DNA of 7,836 nucleotides from JABIBU01 sp964464685. GTDB lineage: Bacteria; Patescibacteriota; Patescibacteriia; Magasanikbacterales; UBA922. The position numbers and the translations under genes were made by a program. The DNA is taken from positions 1 to 7,836 of the forward strand of contig CAYXGV010000044.1 of the NCBI GenBank assembly GCA_964464685.1, in the 5' to 3' direction. The notes beneath the pieces were generated by a model, which made no database searches, was not told where the DNA came from, and saw nothing but the letters and a program-made list of their open reading frames with translations. The number at the start of each line of letters is the position of its first letter. The first letter of the stretch is position 1. Shown here in pieces: positions 6,262 to 7,836 of this stretch.

Positions 6262-6408
6262 CTAACAGAAGACGCCGTTGCTTGTGATTGGCCCTTTGCC
6301 AACATCTGATAGCTCTGGCAATTCATCTTTGCCAGTTTCGGCATCAACTGAAAGTTGACGAATGATTTTTGTCCAATCAATTACCTGTTTATCAAGTTCT
6401 TGACTCAT
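6262..6408 (-). CDS. Short ORF with strong RBS, likely truncated first gene of the lost trp operon
   Basis: A 48-residue ORF starts at ATG 6408, six bases after a perfect AGGAGG (6420-6415), the best ribosome binding site in the window. It reads MSQELDKQVIDWTKIIRQ, continues through a charged, helix-prone stretch, and ends ITSNGVFC at a TAG (6262-6264). I do not recognise the protein; it does not look like the usual N-termini of TrpA, TrpB, TrpC, TrpD, TrpE or TrpG. It is the first ORF after the trp attenuator and lies on the same strand. Beyond the stop the DNA is repeat sequence up to the trpB tail. It may be the N-terminus of a longer gene cut by the deletion, or a complete small gene. An AGGAGGAT-CAGA string like that before its start recurs just after its stop (about 6244-6256), perhaps a duplication. 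Confidence 0.5.
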   Translation of the reverse strand: MSQELDKQVIDWTKIIRQLSVDAETGKDELPELSDVGKGPITSNGVFC

Positions 6409-6452
6409 CTGAATCCTCCTAAAAAGATCGTTATTGTCTTACCAACTGAATT

Positions 6453-6536
6453 AATGTAACTCAGACCTTTAGGTCTGACCCTAGAAACTGAGTACTTACT
6501 TTCTTCACTGTCAGATCTAAAGACCTGAGTTACATT
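6453..6536. repeat. 84-bp MITE-like inverted repeat (GTAACTCAGA... family)
   Basis: The outer 27 bases at 6453-6479 are the inverse of 6510-6536 with three mismatches; each arm also has its own small dyad (CAGACCTTTAGGTCTG in the left arm). The 30-bp centre codes for nothing apparent. It lies between the attenuator terminator and the RBS of the short ORF, so any read-through transcript would carry this large hairpin in its leader. I recall similar elements as dispersed repeats in CPR genomes. Confidence 0.85.
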
Positions 6537-6546
6537 CTTGCCTAGA

Positions 6547-6572
6547 ATAAAAAACTGCCCTCTCGGACAGTT
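6547..6572 (-). terminator. Intrinsic terminator of the trp leader
   Basis: AACTGTCC, GAGA loop, GGGCAGTT: an 8-bp stem with one G-U pair and a GNRA-type tetraloop, followed directly by a T run and ATT. It meets every criterion for a Rho-independent terminator on the minus strand. It lies before, not after, an ORF, which marks it as an attenuator. Confidence 0.88.
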
Positions 6573-6625
6573 AGTTTGAATAATAAAAACCAAAACTACT
6601 GTCCACATCGCCAGACAGCCCACCA
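6547..6625 (-). promoter_or_regulatory. Tryptophan attenuator: alternating hairpins 1:2, 2:3 and 3:4
   Basis: Four segments on the minus strand can pair in exclusive ways. Segment 1 is CTGTC (6618-6614). Segment 2 is GGACAGT (6604-6598). Segment 3 is ACTGTCC (6571-6565). Segment 4 is GGGCAGTT (6560-6553), followed by six T. Pair 3:4 is the terminator, 2:3 (7 bp, perfect) the antiterminator, and 1:2 (5-6 bp) the protector. The adjacent codons TGG TGG (6625-6620) lie just before segment 1, and the leader stop TAG (6598-6596) lies in segment 2. As in the enterobacterial trp leader, a ribosome stalled at the Trp codons would mask segment 1 and free 2:3, allowing read-through. A ribosome at the stop would mask segment 2 and allow termination. 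A stall at the third Trp codon (6613-6611) would fit less well. Confidence 0.78.
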
Positions 6626-6694
6626 ACTATTTAATTTTGTCCCACCTTTGGCAGGGATCCCGTCCGGAGGTGGGATAAAATTTTTGTTATACAT
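6596..6694 (-). CDS. trpL: trp operon leader peptide (WWAVW)
   Basis: A 32-codon ORF from ATG 6694 to TAG 6596 ends NSWWAVWRCGQ. Three of its last nine residues are tryptophan, two of them adjacent, in the right place relative to the attenuator hairpins. The peptide's role would be to sense charged tRNA(Trp) through ribosome movement; the product itself need not have a function. The first two thirds (PPPDGIPAKGG at 8-18) are encoded by a palindromic repeat (6633-6682), so the original start may have been replaced when that repeat entered. There is no Shine-Dalgarno at the ATG. An AAAGGTGG string lies inside the ORF with no in-frame ATG, GTG or TTG after it, so initiation is the weakest part of the model. 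The gene follows trpR by 138 bp, most of it a repeat element. The name is by function; it is far longer than the 14-residue E. coli peptide. Confidence 0.7.
   Translation of the reverse strand: MYNKNFIPPPDGIPAKGGTKLNSWWAVWRCGQ
6633..6682. repeat. 50-bp palindrome inside the leader peptide coding region
   Basis: The 19 bases at 6633-6651 are the inverse of 6664-6682 with three differences, each of which becomes a G-U pair in plus-strand RNA. The arms are AATTTTGTCCCACCTTTGG and CCGGAGGTGGGATAAAATT. The 12-base loop contains GGGATCCC. It is read in frame in the leader peptide and brings a second hairpin upstream of the attenuator. On the plus strand it is followed by TTTTTG, so it could also stop antisense transcription. 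Confidence 0.8.
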
Positions 6695-6704
6695 ATTTTT
6701 TACT

Positions 6705-6815
6705 GTGTCATTGCGAGGAATGGAGCGTAGCGAAGTGACGAAGCAATCCCAGTCTTTAGTGTGTTAAAGTATGGGATTGCTTCACCCCGATGCGAATCGG
6801 GATTCGCAATGACAC
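6705..6815. repeat. CATTGCGAG inverted-repeat element, copy 2
   Basis: It starts GTGTCATTGCGA and ends with the inverse TCGCAATGACAC. Inner GAAGCAATCCCA and TGGGATTGCTTC blocks (about 6739-6785) also pair. The element is 111 bp and fills the gap between trpR and the leader ATG. A partial extra end, GCAATGACACA, repeats at 6822-6832 up to the trpR stop, suggesting stacked insertions. Confidence 0.85.
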
Positions 6816-6832
6816 ACTATTGCAATGACACA

Positions 6833-7102
6833 TTAAAGCTGTATCATTCTCTTTACTTTATCTTTTTTCTTTCTAAGTTCAATGGCGCCATGGGTCACGG
6901 TCGCAATCGCAACACCCAATTCTTTGGCAATCTCACGCTGACTCTTGCCCGCGAACAAACCTTTAAATATTTGTAAACGATTAACCAAATCCTCTACTTC
7001 CGAATCGGTCAAAAGCACATCCAAAAACTTTTCCATGTTTTTATCATTTTGGATCTGCACCAAATTATGAACTAAATCTTTTTTATATTTTACTTTAATC
7101 AT
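6833..7102 (-). CDS. trpR: Trp repressor family protein
   Basis: The 89-residue product aligns by eye with TrpR, the homodimeric repressor that binds DNA when loaded with tryptophan. LLTDSEVEDLVNRLQIF (30-46) matches the E. coli LMLTPDEREALGTRVRIV block. SQREIAKELGVAIATVTHG (54-72) matches the helix-turn-helix SQRELKNELGAGIATITRG. E. coli is one residue longer between these blocks and has a longer N-terminal arm and C-terminal tail. By this alignment ligand residues Thr44 and Arg54 are kept as T32 and R42, while Arg84, which packs on the indole ring, is H71 here. A looser relative (YerC type) is the alternative, but the GIATxTxG core and the trp leader downstream favour TrpR. The gene sits behind a large palindromic operator, so autoregulation is likely. 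It may be co-transcribed with the leader downstream, since no better promoter is seen between them. Confidence 0.88.
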   Translation of the reverse strand: MIKVKYKKDLVHNLVQIQNDKNMEKFLDVLLTDSEVEDLVNRLQIFKGLFAGKSQREIAKELGVAIATVTHGAIELRKKKDKVKRMIQL

Positions 7103-7114
7103 AGACGAAATTGA

Positions 7115-7146
7115 AGTGTACTAATGTACTAGTACAATAGTACACT
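7115..7146. promoter_or_regulatory. Near-perfect 32-bp palindromic operator, probable TrpR site
   Basis: The centre is GTACTAGTAC (7126-7135), flanked by outer half sites GTGTACTA and TAGTACAC. Thirty of 32 positions obey the dyad; only positions 7124 and 7137 break it. The GTACTAG core resembles the E. coli trp operator (GTACTAGTT/AACTAGTAC half sites). The repeated GTACTA units could hold more than one dimer side by side. It ends 12 bp before the trpR ATG. Confidence 0.8.
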
Positions 7147-7165
7147 ATAATAGAAGAGGAGTCAA
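7137..7165 (-). promoter_or_regulatory. trpR promoter overlapped by the operator
   Basis: On the minus strand TTGACT (7165-7160, five of six consensus) is followed after 17 bp by TACTAT (7142-7137). The -10 lies within the palindrome, and the predicted transcription start (~7130) falls at its centre. A bound repressor would therefore block the polymerase. Confidence 0.6.
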
Positions 7166-7200
7166 ACTGAACTGTGGATAACATTAACATGCGTTGCACC

Positions 7201-7242
7201 AAAAAAACAACAGCCGGCCAATCCCCGAAGGAACCGGCCGGC
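7201..7242 (-). terminator. Strong intrinsic terminator after the zinc-ribbon gene
   Basis: On the minus strand GCCGGCC (7242-7236) pairs with GGCCGGC (7219-7213), and the apex contains a TTCG tetraloop. TGTTG and seven T follow. It starts 14 bp after the TGA of the zinc-ribbon gene and insulates the trpR promoter from upstream transcription. Confidence 0.85.
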
Positions 7243-7255
7243 CACGAAAGAACGA

Positions 7256-7489
7256 TCAAGCCGACTGATTAATCGGCCAAACAACACGCGGAGGGAAAAC
7301 TCTCCCATCCGTTGCATTGCCGTAGAGCAACTGATTGGCCTTTAGCCTATAGGTGCTCCTGCAATGAGGACACTCAGCATTGTAACCAGTGAAGTACACC
7401 CAAGCCGGAACCTCCACCGAAAAACTCCCCCTACAAAACCGGCAGGTGACACCTTCCTTCTTACTTCCCCCCTTGATACCACTACTCAT
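7256..7489 (-). CDS. Small zinc-ribbon protein, unknown function
   Basis: The 77-residue product has two CxxC knuckles, C16-R-F-C19 and C40-P-H-C43, spaced like a zinc ribbon. A hydrophobic strand-rich segment (SVEVPAWVYFTGYNAE, 24-39) lies between them, and the C-terminal tail (60-77) is probably unstructured. I do not recognise the family; such ribbons usually bind nucleic acid or a protein partner. The start ATG overlaps the stop of the upstream gene as ATGA (7489-7486), so translation is probably coupled. AGGGGGT lies about 8 bp before it as a Shine-Dalgarno. Base composition is clearly more GC-rich than in the genes from 581 to 5879, as is that of its partner, so the pair may have come from elsewhere. 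A terminator follows at once. Confidence 0.75.
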   Translation of the reverse strand: MSSGIKGGSKKEGVTCRFCRGSFSVEVPAWVYFTGYNAECPHCRSTYRLKANQLLYGNATDGRVFPPRVVWPINQSA

Positions 7490-7761
7490 AACACTTTACC
7501 CCCTGAAAATGTTGGCCAATCATTTGGCCAACGCATCAACGTCTTGAACCACTGAGGCAGACTGTCAAAATCTGCCTGGCTTTGAACTTGTCTTCTCATC
7601 CGAGAAGGAAACGAACCCTCAACTCGGTATAAAAACTCTACCTCCTTTTTGAATTCGGCAAATTTGAGTTTGCCACTTGGTGTAAAAAACCTGGCCGTCA
7701 AGTAACCAGTGTCTTTGAGTACCCCAGCCAAAAACTCATTCTGCAACTCTTGAACACACAT
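7486..7761 (-). CDS. Hypothetical protein, first gene of a two-gene operon
   Basis: The 91-residue product is unrecognised. It is polar and probably globular: an N-terminal helix (MCVQELQNEFLAGVLKDTG, 1-19), a short strand region (YLTARFFTPSGKLKF, 20-34), an acidic/basic helix (AEFKKEVEFLYRVEG, 35-49), an Arg-rich patch (SRMRRQVQ, 53-60) and a Trp/Pro-rich end (PQWF, MRWPNDWP). No membrane segment or signal peptide is seen. GGGGGGAAG upstream of the ATG is a possible G-rich Shine-Dalgarno, similar in style to the AGGGGGT of its partner. The four-base ATGA overlap with the zinc-ribbon gene points to a functional pair. The gene is complete; a possible -10 lies about 70 bp upstream at the window edge. 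Confidence 0.72.
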   Translation of the reverse strand: MCVQELQNEFLAGVLKDTGYLTARFFTPSGKLKFAEFKKEVEFLYRVEGSFPSRMRRQVQSQADFDSLPQWFKTLMRWPNDWPTFSGGKVL

Positions 7762-7830
7762 TTCTTTCTTCCCCCCAATTTAAAAATATCTTTCTTGACC
7801 GAACCCCCCGGCCAATAACAGAACCACTTA

Positions 7831-7836
7831 ATTATA
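7831..7836 (-). promoter_or_regulatory. Possible -10 element for the two-gene operon
   Basis: The last six bases read TATAAT on the minus strand, about 70 bp before the ATG at 7761. The -35 region lies outside the window, so this cannot be confirmed. The leader it would produce contains GC-rich segments (GGCCGGGGGG) that might fold. Confidence 0.25.

Noticed and set aside
6135..6380. 81-codon minus-strand ORF across the repeats after the short ORF
   Set aside because: It is read mostly through the CATTGCGAG element and the neighbouring hairpin (repeat-type peptide such as VIARRRYDDEAISGN) and overlaps the better-supported short ORF in another frame.
6405..6626. 73-codon minus-strand ORF over the attenuator
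   Set aside because: It runs straight through the terminator hairpin and the 84-bp inverted repeat. The WWAVW frame that ends inside segment 2 explains the region better.
6547..6694. T-box riboswitch controlling a tryptophan gene
   Set aside because: The GGTGGGAC string hints at a T-box, but it is part of the 6633-6682 palindrome. There is no specifier loop or conserved T-box antiterminator, while a leader peptide model fits every part.
7146..7151. Plus-strand TATAAT as a divergent promoter next to the operator
   Set aside because: No -35 lies at 16-18 bp and no plus-strand gene follows; the bases belong to the end of the trpR operator.
7173..7181. Perfect DnaA box (TTATCCACA on the minus strand), suggesting a replication origin
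   Set aside because: It is a single copy, with no cluster, no DNA-unwinding region and no dnaA, dnaN or rpmH nearby. One 9-mer match in AT-rich DNA is expected often enough by chance.
1..7836. Alternative genetic code with TGA as glycine (as in some CPR lineages)
   Set aside because: TGA ends at least two ORFs in sensible places (7486 and 7256), and long conserved genes such as trpS and the MATE gene contain no in-frame TGA.

Overview
This is an AT-rich, almost entirely minus-strand bacterial segment. I infer a member of the Candidate Phyla Radiation (Patescibacteria, probably Parcubacteria-like). The reasons are many small palindromic repeat families (CATTGCGAG..., CCTGCCT-CCGG-AGGCAGG, GTAACTCAGAcctttaGGTCTGAC), starts mostly without a Shine-Dalgarno, a CPR-style GxxExxY nuclease-fold protein, and a small two-helix membrane protein of a kind I recall from this group. 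TGA is used as a normal stop. This placement rests on memory of such genomes, not on a search.

Layout, read in transcription order (right to left). At 7256-7761 two overlapping small genes of unknown function, one a zinc ribbon, end in a strong intrinsic terminator. Next comes a tryptophan-regulation locus: a TrpR-type repressor (6833-7102) behind a near-perfect 32-bp operator that overlaps its promoter. It is followed by what I read as a ribosome-mediated trp attenuator (6547-6694), with a leader peptide containing Trp-Trp-Ala-Val-Trp and mutually exclusive hairpins ending in a terminator with a T run. The operon it should control is missing. About 570 bp of repeats and scraps follow: a 48-codon ORF with an excellent ribosome binding site (6262-6408), a 125-bp inverted-repeat element, and the last ~25 codons of tryptophan synthase beta (trpB, 5979-6046). 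The simplest reading is a deleted trp operon whose two layers of regulation are still legible.

Downstream lie a secreted protein with a six-hairpin-glycosidase-like domain (4578-5879), with its own promoter and a 21-bp dyad, and tryptophanyl-tRNA synthetase trpS (3544-4548), 29 bp after it. trpS carries an in-frame palindromic repeat that encodes extra residues. A repeat-rich hairpin separates trpS from a MATE transporter (2071-3405). After another hairpin comes the small membrane protein (1632-1874).

The last part (1-1626) holds a GxxExxY protein flanked by 43-bp inverted repeats with two mismatches (a candidate mobile unit), a SAM-dependent methyltransferase, a gene-less relative of the same inverted repeat, and a YraN-family protein running off the left edge.
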